In this document: positions 1-9,800 of the stretch, piece after piece
Position numbering within the stretch: position 1 is the stretch's first letter
Layout: each line of letters opens with the position of its first letter
Assembly: GCF_008042045.1 (NCBI RefSeq)
Contig: NZ_RDBP01000055.1
Coordinates: 1-36,353, forward strand
Reading direction: 5' to 3'
From: Streptomyces sp. T39
GTDB lineage: Bacteria > Actinomycetota > Actinomycetes > Streptomycetales > Streptomycetaceae
Length of the DNA stretch: 36,353 nt
The notes under the pieces: generated by a model
What the model saw: the letters and a program-made list of their open reading frames with translations, nothing else
What the model was told of the DNA's origin: nothing
Databases searched by the model: none
Translations under genes and position numbers: made by a program

Positions 1-237
1 CCGCTGCTGCGCGACGCCGTGCTCACCGGCTGGCCGACGCACCGCCGGGAGGCCGCCCACCGGGCGGCGGCCGAAACGATGCTGCATCGCGGCGAGCGCG
101 TCGAGACGATCGCCCGGCATCTGCTGCGCACACCGGCCGTCGGCCTGCCCTGGGCGCTGCGGGTGCTGCGGGACGCGGTGACGGTCGCCGTGCACGACGC
201 CCGCCCCGAGGACGCCACCGGCTATCTCCGCCGCGCC
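1..237 (+). pseudogene. Middle fragment of a LAL regulator, cut at both ends
   Basis: Reading from base 1, the plus strand gives about 79 residues starting PLLRDAVLTGW and ending in TGYLRRA. They include the HLLRTPAVGLPWALRVLRD pattern typical of the region just after the ATPase domain in actinobacterial LAL regulators. After about 237 the same frame runs to a stop at 735, but that part is only the antisense of the minus-strand gene. In an intact LAL protein this fragment would lie shortly downstream of the point where the minus-strand gene loses homology. The two pieces therefore look like parts of one gene joined head to head. The family call is by recognition; the same-gene origin is inference. 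Confidence 0.55.
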
Positions 238-1158
238 GGCGGGGCGGGCCGTGGGGGTGGGCGTCGTGCCGCACGGTCCGGCCGCGGCGCGCGGCGGGTG
301 GCCGGCGGTGTCGTCGGACCACGCCTGTTCCAGGGCGGCGAGGCAGCGGGCCACCTCGGCCGTCGCCGGACCGGCGGTGTGCAGCCACCAGGCCACGGCC
401 GCCGGATAGCTGCCGGGGTAGAGCGCGGCGCAGGACTCGGGCAGGGCCGGCACTCCCCCGGGTGCGTGGCCGCCGGTGCGCGGATGGCCCTTCAGGTCGT
501 CGAGCAGGGCGTGGAGGAGCATCGGGCTGCCCGCGCCGGCCCGTACGCACTCCGCCGTCCAGCGGGGCCCTGCGTCGGGGAAGGCCGCCCGGACCAGTCC
601 GGCGGCGGCCTCGTCGCCGAGCGGGGCGAGGGTGTGGGTGCGCACGAGGGACGGGGGCAGGGACTCGGCGAGTCCGGCGGGCCGGGGGTCGATGTCGTAC
701 TGGCTGCGTTCGCCTGCCACCAGGAGTACGGGTAATCGGTCGACGCGCCGCACGGCCTCCCGCAACCAGCGGCGCGACGGGGCGTCGGCCAGATGGACGT
801 CGTCCACCGCCATCAGCAGCGGTCCCTCGGCCGCGTAGGAGAGCAGCAGCCGCCACAGCCTGGCCGCGCTGCCGCGGTCGTCGCCGCCGGGCGTCAGGTC
901 GGGGAAGTCCGGTACCGGGCCGAGGAGTTGGAGCACCGTGGCGAAGGGCATGCCGGTGTCCTCCGGCGAGCAGCGCGCCCGCAGCACGCGCAGGCCGCGG
1001 TCCGCCGCGTGGCGGACCGCCGAGTCGAGAACGGCGGTGCGGCCGGTACCGGTCGCCCCCTGCAGCAGGACGAGGCCCCCGCTGCCGGAGCGTGCGCGCT
1101 CCGTCTCGGCGACGAGCAGTGCCGTGGCGCCGTCGCGTTCGCGAAGCGGTCCGGTCAT
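1..1158 (-). CDS. LAL-type AAA ATPase regulator, N-terminal part (homology ends near 240)
   Basis: The start is an ATG at 1158-1156 preceded by a strong AGGAGG ribosome binding site. The first 300 or so residues (about 1158-245) look like the ATPase half of a large LuxR-family (LAL) regulator. There is a Walker A-like GATGTGRT near residue 35, a Walker B-like LLMAVDDVHLAD near residue 116, and then a typical LPESCAALYPG...AVAWWL stretch. The frame stays open to the window edge, but from about 240 leftward it is antisense to another LAL coding piece on the plus strand. The real protein probably does not continue as read. The C-terminal LuxR helix-turn-helix expected of the family is not seen. 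A short AT-poor divergent spacer separates it from the LuxR gene at 1461. The N-terminal half is a confident call; everything left of 240 is doubtful. Confidence 0.6.
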   Translation of the reverse strand, partial: MTGPLRERDGATALLVAETERARSGSGGLVLLQGATGTGRTAVLDSAVRHAADRGLRVLRARCSPEDTGMPFATVLQLLGPVPDFPDLTPGGDDRGSAARLWRLLLSYAAEGPLLMAVDDVHLADAPSRRWLREAVRRVDRLPVLLVAGERSQYDIDPRPAGLAESLPPSLVRTHTLAPLGDEAAAGLVRAAFPDAGPRWTAECVRAGAGSPMLLHALLDDLKGHPRTGGHAPGGVPALPESCAALYPGSYPAAVAWWLHTAGPATAEVARCLAALEQAWSDDTAGHPPRAAAGPCGTTPTPTARPAGAAEIAGGVLGAGVVHGDRHRVPQHPQRPGQADGRCAQQMPGDRLDALAAMQHRFGRRPVGGLPAVRRPAGEHGVAQQR

Positions 1159-1460
1159 CGGTTCCTCCTGTGGTGGACGGTGTGCTTCCCCGCTGGGTGA
1201 GACGCCGGAACTCCGGCCGGGGGTCGTGTGAGGTGGCGCACCCCACCGGCTCCGGCGACGTCCCCGGAGCCGGGCGATACCCGTTCCCACCTGCGGCGAC
1301 GCGCCCGGATGCGCAGCTTCGTGGTGGGTGCCGCGGCGGTCTCGTGGTGTGGCTCGTGGTGGTCCACGATTGCGTGCCCGTGCCACCCACCAGAAGGGTG
1401 GAACGTGCTCATCCGCCACCGGCCCGCGCTCCACGGCGGGCCGCTGAACAGGGGATACGG
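1159..1460. promoter_or_regulatory. Divergent spacer with a 10-bp-stem inverted repeat
   Basis: This 302-base spacer lies between the divergent LAL (minus) and LuxR (plus) genes. It holds a perfect inverted repeat: CCGGCTCCGG at 1246-1255 pairs with CCGGAGCCGG at 1264-1273 across an 8-base loop. It could be an operator or a hairpin. I see no convincing gene and no clear -10/-35 pair. Confidence 0.4.
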
Positions 1461-2144
1461 TTGCTCAACTCACCCCGGACCACGACCATGTCCGCCTCCG
1501 GCGCCGGCCGGGCCGGCGTCGCCGCCGACCGGCGCGTGCCCGTGGCGGTGTCGGCCACGGACCCGATCAGCCGCGAGGGCGCGGTGAGCCAGCTGCGCCA
1601 GCACCCGGAGATCGATCTGCGCGAGGAGTCCGCCCCCGGCACTGTGGCCCTGCTGGTCGAGGACGCACTGGACGAGGCGGCGCTGACACGGATGCGCAGG
1701 ATCGTGCGCAGCGAGGGGTCACGCGTCGTGCTGGTGGTCGGCACCCTGCGGGAGAGCGAGTTGCTGGACGTCGTCGAGTGCGGCGTCGGCGCCATCGTGT
1801 GGCGCCACGAGGCCACCGCCCACCGGCTGGTGCAGGCGGTGCTGGCGGCCTCCCGCGGCGACGGCGACCTGCCCGCCGACCTGCTCGGCCGGCTCATCGA
1901 CCAGGTGGGCACGCTGCACCGGGGCGCGGCAGGGCGACCGGGCGCCTCCTCGCTCGGTCTCACACCCCGGGAGGTGGATGTCCTGCGTCTGGTCTCCGAG
2001 GGCCTCGACACCGGTGAGATCGCGGGCAAGCTGTCCTACTCCGAACGGACCGTCAAGAACGTGATGCACGGACTCACCACGCGGCTTCACCTGCGCAACC
2101 GTGCGCACGCCGTGGCATATGCCCTTCGGGAAGGCTACATCTGA
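1461..2144 (+). CDS. LuxR-type transcription regulator next to the CIS locus
   Basis: A DNA-binding regulator of about 227 residues. The C-terminal 65 residues are a clear LuxR/GerE helix-turn-helix (LTPREVDVLRLVSEGL ... ERTVKNVMHGL). The N-terminal part resembles a response-regulator receiver in size and hydrophobic pattern. The usual phospho-acceptor position reads within ALLVEDALDE rather than LLDLRMP, so it is probably an atypical, phosphorylation-independent receiver. The TTG at 1461 is chosen because AGGGGA lies just upstream; an in-frame ATG at 1488 has no visible binding site but is an alternative. It sits immediately upstream of the cap/ATPase genes and points the same way. Control of the CIS genes is plausible from position but not shown by the sequence. 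Confidence 0.85.
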   Translation: MLNSPRTTTMSASGAGRAGVAADRRVPVAVSATDPISREGAVSQLRQHPEIDLREESAPGTVALLVEDALDEAALTRMRRIVRSEGSRVVLVVGTLRESELLDVVECGVGAIVWRHEATAHRLVQAVLAASRGDGDLPADLLGRLIDQVGTLHRGAAGRPGASSLGLTPREVDVLRLVSEGLDTGEIAGKLSYSERTVKNVMHGLTTRLHLRNRAHAVAYALREGYI

Positions 2145-2183
2145 CCTGCGGGGCAACCGCATACGGGCCCCCGGTGACCGGGA

Positions 2184-2201
2184 GGGCAGCCGGGGCTGCC
2201 C
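2184..2201 (+). terminator. Short hairpin after the LuxR gene
   Basis: A perfect 7-bp stem (GGGCAGC / GCTGCCC) with a 4-base loop lies 39 bases past the regulator stop codon. No T-tract follows, as is common in Streptomyces. It may partly separate the regulator from the CIS genes. Confidence 0.4.
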
Positions 2202-2309
2202 GGCCGCCGTCCCCCGTGCGCGTGCGGCCGCGGCGGTCCCCGCGCGACCATCGAGGGTGGACGACGGGCCGGGCGGCTCCGGACAAGCGCACAGAGCGGG
2301 AGCACAGGC

Positions 2310-2993
2310 GTGATCCACGAGGTGGACGAGATGCTGAAGGGCCTCCTCGGCGAAGGGGCGCTGGCGGGGGCGGGGATCGAGGTGTCCTTCGAGGCACCCA
2401 CCCGTGACTGGGCGGCCCGGCGCAACGCGCCCGTGATCAACACGTACCTGTACGACATCCGGGAGGACGTGGCCCGGCGCCAGCGCGGCCAGGTGGCCGT
2501 TCGCGACGAGCGTGACGTCGTGGTGCGCCGGAGGCAGCCGCCGCGCTGGTTCCGGCTGTCGTACCTGGTGACGGCCTGGACGAAGACCCCGCAGGACGAA
2601 CACCGGCTGCTCTCGGCCGTGCTCGCGACCCTGCTGCCCCGCGAGGTGCTGCCGCCGGACGAACTCCCGGGCTCGCTGCGGACGCTGGGCCTGTCCGTAC
2701 CGCTGACCGTGGCCGGGATCCAGACGGAGTCCCGTTCGCTCGCGGAGATCTGGTCCGCGCTCGGCGGTGAACTGAAGCCGTCGCTCGACCTGGTGGTGAC
2801 CGCGCCGTTCCCCGCCTTCCCGGAGTACGACGCGGGGCCGCCGGTCACCGAGGGCGCGACGGTCCGCGTCAGCGGCATGGACGGGGAGCCGCCGGCCGCC
2901 GGCCGGTCGCACCGCCCCCACCAGGTGGCACGCGCCCGCGACGCCCGGACCTCGCGCACGGACGGGTCGTCCCGCCGGACGGACCCGCGGTGA
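2310..2993 (+). CDS. cis16: CIS tail terminator/cap protein, DUF4255 (Pvc16-like)
   Basis: A 227-residue protein whose first 185 residues match the DUF4255/Pvc16 N-terminal family. Recognisable stretches are INTYLYDIREDVARR, PPRWFRLSYLVTAWT and the DEHRLLSAVLATLL helix. Family members sit on the distal end of the tube and sheath and end tail polymerisation. The last 40 residues are Arg/Ser-rich and look disordered. The GTG start at 2310 fits the family's N-terminus. Its stop overlaps the start of the AAA+ gene (GTGA at 2990-2993), so the two are probably translationally coupled. This cap-plus-ATPase pairing is standard for eCIS loci. I am confident of the family; the exact structural role is inferred from AFP and PVC particles. 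Confidence 0.9.
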   Translation: MIHEVDEMLKGLLGEGALAGAGIEVSFEAPTRDWAARRNAPVINTYLYDIREDVARRQRGQVAVRDERDVVVRRRQPPRWFRLSYLVTAWTKTPQDEHRLLSAVLATLLPREVLPPDELPGSLRTLGLSVPLTVAGIQTESRSLAEIWSALGGELKPSLDLVVTAPFPAFPEYDAGPPVTEGATVRVSGMDGEPPAAGRSHRPHQVARARDARTSRTDGSSRRTDPR

Positions 2994-5167
2994 ACGCCCA
3001 TGACCTCATCGCCCCCCTGACCGCGGACGCCTCCACCGCCGCGCCCCCGTCGGGCGGCGACCCCGCCCACGCCCTGCTGGAGCGTCTCGCCGCCCTGCGG
3101 GAGCGGGTGGCCGCCCTGGTCGAGCACCGGGCCGCCGGCGACCCCACCGCCGACGACCCGCTGCGGGGCCTCTTCCTGTCCGACGAGGCGGTACGCCATC
3201 TGCTGCACCGGCCGGCGCCCACGGTGGCCGACGGGGGGCCGCATCCCGGCCCGGGCGGCGCCGTACCGCATCCCGGCGCCGGAGGCGCCGGCACCGGGCC
3301 GCTCCCCCGGGCGGACGGCGGCCCGCCGTCGGCCGAACCGTCGCCGGACGGCGGCCCGCCGTCGGCCGAACCGTCGCCGGACGGCGGCCCGCCGTCGGCC
3401 GACCGGCTGTCGTGGCTGGTCCGGCGGGCGGGGCTGACCGATCTGGACACCGCCCTGCTGCTGATCGCCCTCGCCCCGGACGTCGACCGCGGCTTCGAGC
3501 CGCTCTACGGGTACCTCAACGACGATGTGAGCCGGCGCCGTGCCACCGCCGGCCTCGCCCTCGACCTGTGCGCCGTGCCCGCGCACGCGGCGGCGGCCCG
3601 CGCCCGCCTGCACCCATCGGCTCCGCTGCGCGCCCTCGGTCTGCTGGAAATCGAGGAGCCCGAGCGGCCGTTCCTGACCCGCTCGCTGCGCGTCCCCGAC
3701 CGGCTGACCGGCCATCTCCTCGGCGACGACAGCCCGGACGCCGCGCTCACCGGCCGGCTGCGCCCGCTGCCGGCGCCGCCCGCCGGATCCGAAGGAGACG
3801 CCGCCGACGGGGAGTTCGTCCACCGTCTCGCCGCCCGCCTCCGGGGCGGCCCGCTCGCCCTCTACCTCCGTGAGGAGCGCGAGGGGGACGGCCTGGCGGT
3901 CGTCTCCGCGGCGCTCACCGCCGCGGGCGTCGAGGCGCTGTGCTGCCCGGAGCCGGGGGACCACGTCCCCGAGCTGTTGCGGGAGGCCCGTCTCGGCGGG
4001 CGGGCCGTGGTCGTCCCGGGGCTCCCCGGGAAGCCCGGCCCGCTGGTGCGGGCGCTGATCGCCGCGGAGGACGTGACCGTGCTGCTGACGGACCCGCGCC
4101 CCTACGATCCCGAATGGTCCCCCGTCGACCCGCTGGTCCTGGAGGCGCCCGGCCGCCGGGCGGGCGGTGCGGCCGCCTGGCGGGCCGCGCTCGGCGCCGG
4201 CACCGACGGATTCGACGTGGCCGCCACGATCGCCCCGTACCGTCTGGGCGGCGACCGCGTCCGGCGGACCGCGCAGGCCGCGCGCGCCCTCGCCGCCTTC
4301 GACGGCGGCCCGGTCACCGCCGCCCATCTGCGGCTGGCCGCCCGCCGCCAGTCCGCCTCCGGCCTGGAGAGCCACGCCCGCCGCATCCGGCCCGCCGTGG
4401 ACTGGCGGGACCTGGTGCTGCCCGAGGGGCCGCTCACGCAGTTGCGGGAACTGGCCCTGCGCGCCCGGCACCGCGACCGGGTCCTCGGTGAGTGGCGGCT
4501 CAGTGCGGGCGGGGGGCGTGGCCGGGGTGTCCTCGGCCTCTTCGCGGGCGAATCGGGGACCGGGAAGACCCTGTCGGCGGAGGTGGTCGCCGCCGATCTG
4601 GGCCTGGACCTGTACGTCGTGCAGTTGTCGTCCGTCGTGGACAAGTACGTCGGCGAGACCGAGAAGAACCTCGAACGGATCTTCACGGAGGCCGACCGCA
4701 CCGACGCCGTACTCCTCTTCGACGAGGCCGACGCCGTCTTCGGCAAGCGCTCCGAGGTCAAGGACGCCCACGACCGGTACGCCAACATGGAGAGCGCCTA
4801 CCTGCTCCAGCGTCTGGAGTCCTTCGACGGCATCGCGCTGCTCACCACCAACCTGCGCGCCAACATCGACGAGGCGTTCACGCGCCGACTGGACCTGGTG
4901 GTCGACTTCCCGTTCCCGGACGCCGGGCAGCGTCTGGCGCTGTGGCGGCACGGCCTGGCGCACGTCCCGTCGGACGGCGGGATCGACCCGGCCCCGCTGG
5001 CCCGCGACTTCGAGCTGGCCGGGGGGTCGATCCGCAGCGCCGTGGTCACCGCCGCCTACCTCGCCGCCGGGCGCGGGGACGTGGTGACGGCGCCCGACCT
5101 GCTGGAGGGCGCCCGCCGCGAGTACCGCAAGGCGGGCCGGCTGGTGCCGGGCGAGGGCGGCTGGTGA
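2990..5167 (+). CDS. cis15: AAA+ ATPase of the CIS locus (Cis15-like)
   Basis: A 725-residue protein. The C-terminal AAA+ domain has Walker A GESGTGKT near residue 520, Walker B VLLFDEADAVF near 574, a sensor-1-like LLTTNLR and an arginine-finger region FTRRLDLVVDFPFP. The N-terminal 430 residues match the less conserved ATP-binding/regulatory part of CIS ATPases. A low-complexity linker (about residues 75-140) carries a 33-base tandem repeat. AAA+ proteins of this type occur in nearly all eCIS loci; their exact role (assembly, cargo loading or recycling) is unsettled. The GTG start overlaps the cap gene by 4 bases. A convergent hairpin follows at 5248-5278. Confidence 0.92.
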   Translation: MNAHDLIAPLTADASTAAPPSGGDPAHALLERLAALRERVAALVEHRAAGDPTADDPLRGLFLSDEAVRHLLHRPAPTVADGGPHPGPGGAVPHPGAGGAGTGPLPRADGGPPSAEPSPDGGPPSAEPSPDGGPPSADRLSWLVRRAGLTDLDTALLLIALAPDVDRGFEPLYGYLNDDVSRRRATAGLALDLCAVPAHAAAARARLHPSAPLRALGLLEIEEPERPFLTRSLRVPDRLTGHLLGDDSPDAALTGRLRPLPAPPAGSEGDAADGEFVHRLAARLRGGPLALYLREEREGDGLAVVSAALTAAGVEALCCPEPGDHVPELLREARLGGRAVVVPGLPGKPGPLVRALIAAEDVTVLLTDPRPYDPEWSPVDPLVLEAPGRRAGGAAAWRAALGAGTDGFDVAATIAPYRLGGDRVRRTAQAARALAAFDGGPVTAAHLRLAARRQSASGLESHARRIRPAVDWRDLVLPEGPLTQLRELALRARHRDRVLGEWRLSAGGGRGRGVLGLFAGESGTGKTLSAEVVAADLGLDLYVVQLSSVVDKYVGETEKNLERIFTEADRTDAVLLFDEADAVFGKRSEVKDAHDRYANMESAYLLQRLESFDGIALLTTNLRANIDEAFTRRLDLVVDFPFPDAGQRLALWRHGLAHVPSDGGIDPAPLARDFELAGGSIRSAVVTAAYLAAGRGDVVTAPDLLEGARREYRKAGRLVPGEGGW
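3313..3402 (+). repeat. 33-bp tandem repeat inside the AAA+ gene (2.7 copies)
   Basis: Units start at 3313, 3346 and 3379 (last one partial) and appear identical. They encode an 11-residue DGGPPSAEPSP repeat in the linker ahead of the ATPase domain. The unit is a multiple of three, so copy-number change would keep the frame. Confidence 0.85.
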
Positions 5168-5247
5168 CAGCGGGCCCGGTCCGTGGCCCGCGCGCGCAAA
5201 CCGGCCGGTCCGTACCCCGGGTGGCCGCCCGGCCCGTGGGCCGGGGT

Positions 5248-5278
5248 GCACCGCCCGGTCCGCTGCCCCGGGCGGTGC
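5248..5278. terminator. Hairpin between convergent AAA+ and lectin genes
   Basis: An 11-bp perfect stem (GCACCGCCCGG / CCGGGCGGTGC) with a 9-base loop sits in the 121-base gap between two convergent genes. It probably acts as a bidirectional terminator. Confidence 0.6.
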
Positions 5279-5288
5279 GGCCGCCCGC

Positions 5289-6722
5289 TCAGCCCTTCTT
5301 CGGGTGGATGATCTTCCATTCCTGGTCGTCGCTGTTGGTGCACTCGGCGATGCGCAGGCGGGCGTTGACACCGCCGTCGCTCCTGCCCTCCACGTCCAGG
5401 CACTTGTTGTTGCTGGCGAAGTTCCGGATCCAGTAGTCGCCGCTCTCCTGCTTCTGGATCCACCACAGCTGGTTGTCGGCCGTCGTGCCGTCGCAGTGGA
5501 ACTCGGAGACCGGCGTGCCACCGGGCCGGCCGTCGAACTCGCCCAGGTCCATGCAGAACGAGTCCTTGACGTTGCGGATCTGGAAGAGCTGCGTGCCACC
5601 GGGGCCCAGCTTCGGGTACTTCTCCTCCAGGTTCCAGAGCTGGTTGTCCGCGTCGGTGCCGTCGCAGACGCTCTGCTGGACGGGCCCGTTGATCTCGCCC
5701 TTGTCACGGCCCGGAAGTTCGGCGCACAGGCGGGTGGTGGCGTTGCGCAGCAGGACGTTGGTGGCGGGGATCACGGGCGGCGGGCCGGCAGGCTCGGCCG
5801 GCGCTCCGCCACCGCCGCCGCCGTCGCCCTCGGGCTTCTCGGTCTTCGGCGGGTCGGGTTCCGCGGCGGGCGACTCGGGTGGGGCCGGGGCGGCGGGAGG
5901 CGAGGGACTGGGGCTGGGCGCGAGGGCGGCGCCCGCCTCCTCGACCTGTTCCGTCGCCTCGGTGCGCAGCTGCGGCTTGTAGGCGAACCAGATCATCACG
6001 AAGGCGATGACCAGTGCCAGGAGCAGACCGAGGAAGGTCGCGAGCCAGGCGGGCAGGAAACCGCGCTGGACATACGTCCCCTCCACCTCCGTGGGCTCGA
6101 CCCCCGACCGGCGGACCGCCAGCGTGTAGGGGCGCTCCTCCTTGGAGCCGAACCAGATGATCTGCCGCGGCTTCAGCGTCGTGTCGACGAAGGCCGCCCG
6201 GCCCGGTTCGATCTGCACGTTCCCGGGACGGATCTGGTACGACAGGTGGTCGCCGTTGTCACTGCCGGCGACCGAGGCCGTCACCTTCGTGTTGCCGAGG
6301 TTGTCGACGGCCAGTTTCGGCCGCCCCCGGAACCGGCCCTTGACCGTGGGGGGCACCAGTTCCGCCCTGACCTCGGCGAACGGCGTGATCGTCAGGTTCC
6401 CTTCCGGGACCGTCACCGCGTCCGGGTGCTCCGTCGGCGTGATGCGCACCGCGTACGGGTTCGGCCCGGCGGTGGCGTCGGGTGTCCGCGGCGGCGCGAA
6501 CGTCAGCTCGACGGTCCCGGTGGTGCCCGGGTACAGGCGCAGCGCCTGCGGTTCGACGGTCGTCCAGGGGGCCACGTCCCCGACGGGCTCGAACCGGTAC
6601 TCGTCCACCACGTCCCCGGTGTTGCGCACCCGCAGGCGCACCCGCGTACTGCTGCCGGGGTCCACGGTGACGGACGAGGGTTCCAGAGAAGTCCAAAGGC
6701 TCACTCCCGGCACGCTAGCCAC
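5289..6722 (-). CDS. Membrane-anchored ricin-B lectin protein of the CIS locus
   Basis: About 477 residues. The order is: an Ig-like N-terminal region (about 10-215, with SLEPSSVTVDPGSS and RVRNTGDVVDEYRFEPVGD); one strong transmembrane segment (about 222-248); a Pro/Ser/Gly-rich linker (265-320); and a ricin B-type trefoil (320-477). The trefoil has three QxW-type repeats (DNQLW near 359 and 416, DDQEW near 465). No signal peptide is seen. The trefoil should bind sugars, possibly cell-wall glycans. The GTG at 6722 is the longest start; GTG at 6704 (just before SLWTSLEP) is equally likely, and no good ribosome binding site decides between them. It lies 78 bases after the effector gene on the same strand, so the two are likely co-transcribed. 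Anchoring or docking is inferred; no catalytic domain is visible. Confidence 0.85.
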   Translation of the reverse strand: MASVPGVSLWTSLEPSSVTVDPGSSTRVRLRVRNTGDVVDEYRFEPVGDVAPWTTVEPQALRLYPGTTGTVELTFAPPRTPDATAGPNPYAVRITPTEHPDAVTVPEGNLTITPFAEVRAELVPPTVKGRFRGRPKLAVDNLGNTKVTASVAGSDNGDHLSYQIRPGNVQIEPGRAAFVDTTLKPRQIIWFGSKEERPYTLAVRRSGVEPTEVEGTYVQRGFLPAWLATFLGLLLALVIAFVMIWFAYKPQLRTEATEQVEEAGAALAPSPSPSPPAAPAPPESPAAEPDPPKTEKPEGDGGGGGGAPAEPAGPPPVIPATNVLLRNATTRLCAELPGRDKGEINGPVQQSVCDGTDADNQLWNLEEKYPKLGPGGTQLFQIRNVKDSFCMDLGEFDGRPGGTPVSEFHCDGTTADNQLWWIQKQESGDYWIRNFASNNKCLDVEGRSDGGVNARLRIAECTNSDDQEWKIIHPKKG

Positions 6723-6800
6723 CCGGCCGCCCCCGGACAGGAGTCACGAGGGCAGACCTGGTTGCCCCGGCGTACACGGGGCACGGGCGGCCGGCGGGAC

Positions 6801-9800
6801 TCAGGCGTCGCTCATCTCGACGTCCGAGGCGTAGTCCGGGAGCGGGACCATCCGGTAGGTGTCCGGATCGCGCCAGCACAGCTGCCCGCTGCGGTCGTCC
6901 CGGTAGAGGGTCTGTCCCTGGTGGGTGACGAGGGTGTAGCCGGAGATGGCGGGGTGGGCGAAGCTGCTCGACGGGCCCGCCTGCGCGGAGCCGGACGCCG
7001 ACGTCCCCGCGTGCGCGTACGCCCCCGGGAAAGGCCCGTGGGCGGAGGCCGCCTGCCCGGCGTCGTAGCCGTCGTAGTCGTCGTAGCCGTCGTAGTCCTC
7101 GTCGTCCTCGTACGCGTAGTCCATGACCTCGCCGCCGCCGTACTCCTCCTCGTAGGCGCCGTGGTCCACGGCGTCGCCGCCCTGGTACTCCGAGGCGGTG
7201 TCGTCCCCCGCGGTCGGTGCCACGCTCGCGGTCTCCGCGGCGACGGACGCGGTGTCGGACTCGGTGTCGGTGTCCGGGTGGGCCGTCTGCGCGGGCTGCT
7301 CCGGCTGACGGTCCGAGACGAAGCGCCGCAGCGTCCGTTCCGCGATGTGCAGTCTGCGGCCCATCGTGGACACGGTGTACTTCGTGCTGAGGTCGGTCAC
7401 GAGTTTCGCGAGCGCGGGCGACATCAGGGCGGGCTTGAGGTTGCCCGGCTTCGACTTGGCGTCCTCCTCGCGCCACTTCCGGTAGAAGTCGCTCTGCTTG
7501 CCCTCGGCCTTCATCAGGTCCTGGATCTGCTTCCAGCCCTTGGACTTCCGCTTCATCTCCTTGCCGGTCCTGCGGGTCGGCTTCTTGGGCTCGGGCTTCG
7601 CCTTCGCCGCGTACTTGCCCTTGTCCGGCCGGCGCACGACCGGGTCGCCGGCCTGCCGGTTGTCGCGGCGCTCGTGGCCGGTGGTGCCCTTGACCAGGCG
7701 GGTCACGGCGGCGTGGACGGCGTCACGGCTCCGCCGGTGCTCCACCGCACCGATGATCTCGACGAGTTCCGCCCGGCTCGCCCGCATCTCCTGCTCCCAG
7801 TACCGGTACACCGCGGCCTGCTCGTCGGGGGTGCCGTTGAGCCAGGCGTCCTGGATCCCGGCCCAGTGCTCCTGGTTGATGACCCGTGCGGCACGCAGCC
7901 GGGACCGGCCCTTGGACTGCTCGTCGATCCTGGTGCCCTTGCCGACCTTCGCCCCGCCCGTGCCGCCCGCGTAGTCGACGTCCAGTTCGCGGTCGAAGGA
8001 GGTGAAGCGCCTCCGGCCGGCCTCGTCGACGTCGGTCTCGACGTCGCTCGTGGACGGACTCCGGTAGTTGCGCCGCGCCGCCTCGCCCGCGGGCTCGATG
8101 CTCTCCGGGCCGTGGTTGTCGTAGGCGTCGGCCGGGGGGTTCGTCCGGGACAGCGCGGGGGTGCTGGGCAGCTCCCGGGCGAGCCTGAGCATGGTGTCCC
8201 GGAACGCCGGGTCGCGCACCACGTGCTCCTGGTGCCGGTACAGGTTCTCCAGGGACTCCCGGTAGTAGAAGCCCGGGTTCGGGTCGTAGTCCATGGTGCC
8301 GAAGCCGAGAACGTTGCGGTAGTAGTCGAGTGCGGCCGTGCAGCACAGGCAGCCGCGGTAGCGGCCCATGACGGCGTGCGGGGAGCCCTTGGTCTCCTCG
8401 GGGGAGATGCCGGACGTGTGCAGGGCCAGCAGCAGCTTCTGCTCCGCGTGCATCAGGCCCTTCTCGGCCGCGACCCGTACGAGGAAGATCGCGCCCTCGA
8501 ACTGCTGGTCCGTCAGGAAGGTGTGGAGCCGGGGGTCGGTCACGTCCACCACGGTCACCGGCTTCCCGTGGCGCTCGCGCAGTGCCTTGGCCGTGGCGTC
8601 GTCGCGCTGCCCCGCCAGCAGCGCCTGCGTCTTGACGTTCGCCCGGTTCACCCGGCCCACGTACTCGTCGCCGTCGGAGGCGGGCAGCCCGGCCCTGCGG
8701 CCCGCGTCGCTCTGGTGGGTGGACACCAGGGAGGGGTAGGTGTCCGTGCTGCCGTCCGTCTCGAACGGCTGCAGCAGGTCCATCGACTCGTTGAAGTTCG
8801 ACGCGAAGAGCAGGCGGTTGTTGACGAGCATGCCCTGGACCTCGCGCTCGTTGACGGCCGTCTTCCCGGTCTGCTCGCGCCGGGCCTGGACGGCGTCGTA
8901 CACCAGGAAGCTCTGGTGCGACAGCGTCTGCGACGTCCGGTCGTCGCGCATGGAGCGCGCGTAGCGCATGCGCACCTCGTCAGGCGCGGCGCCCTGCCGG
9001 CCGCCTCCGTAGGCGTGGTCCCACTCCTGCTTGACCTCCTCGTCGAGGCTGTTGGCGATCTGGCGGGCGGACTTCTCCCGTTCCTTGCCCTTGCCACTGC
9101 TCTTGCCGCTGGTCTTGCCACTGCTCCCGCCGGCCCGCTGCACGGCCGCGCGCTGCACGGACGAGTGGCCGGCCGGGGCGTCGGCGGCGTCCGAGAGATG
9201 CGACCGCCGGGCGACGGACGGCGCGGTGCCCGCTCCCGCCGCGAAGGCGTCGCCGTCGGCCACCGCCGCCTGCTCCGAGCCCTGGCCCGGATCGGTGACG
9301 GTGACACCGGCGCCGTTGTCGTCGCCCGTCTCGCGGACGCCCCGGAGGTTCTTGTCGAGGTGGCTGGTCTCGTGGGCGAGGATCCTGGTGTCACCGACGG
9401 CGGACGGGCCGAGGAAGATGTGGCTGCCGACCGTCATGGCCTGCGCGCCGAGCGCCGCGGTCGCGCGCTGGGCCGTCGGATTGTCGTGGACGCGGCCCGC
9501 GGAGAGGTTGTCGTTCCGGTAGAACGACTTCGCCTTGTCGAGGAAGGCCCCGGGGAGCGGACGGCTCGGTGTCGCCATGGCCGCGTCGAGGAGGCCGCGC
9601 TGGCCCTCGGGACTGGTGTCCTCGACGTTCCCGTGTCCGCCCGCGTCGTGCAGGTGCCCTGCGGGATCGACGGAGCGCGCCACGGTCGCGTCGCCGTGTC
9701 CGCAGCCCGGTCCGTGCCGGTGCCGTTCGGCGTCGAGGGCGCGGGCGACGGCCGCGTTCCCCGCCGTCCGCTGCAGGGCGAGCATCCGCTGGACCGGTGC

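Noticed and set aside
238..735. Continuation of the plus-strand LAL fragment to a stop at 735
   Set aside because: Past about 237 it is the antisense of the minus-strand ATPase gene and has no LAL-like residues.
2135..5707. Long minus-strand open frame of 1190 codons
   Set aside because: It runs antisense to the cap and AAA+ genes, both of which have clear family motifs and coupled starts. Its translation is Arg/Pro/Gly-rich noise.
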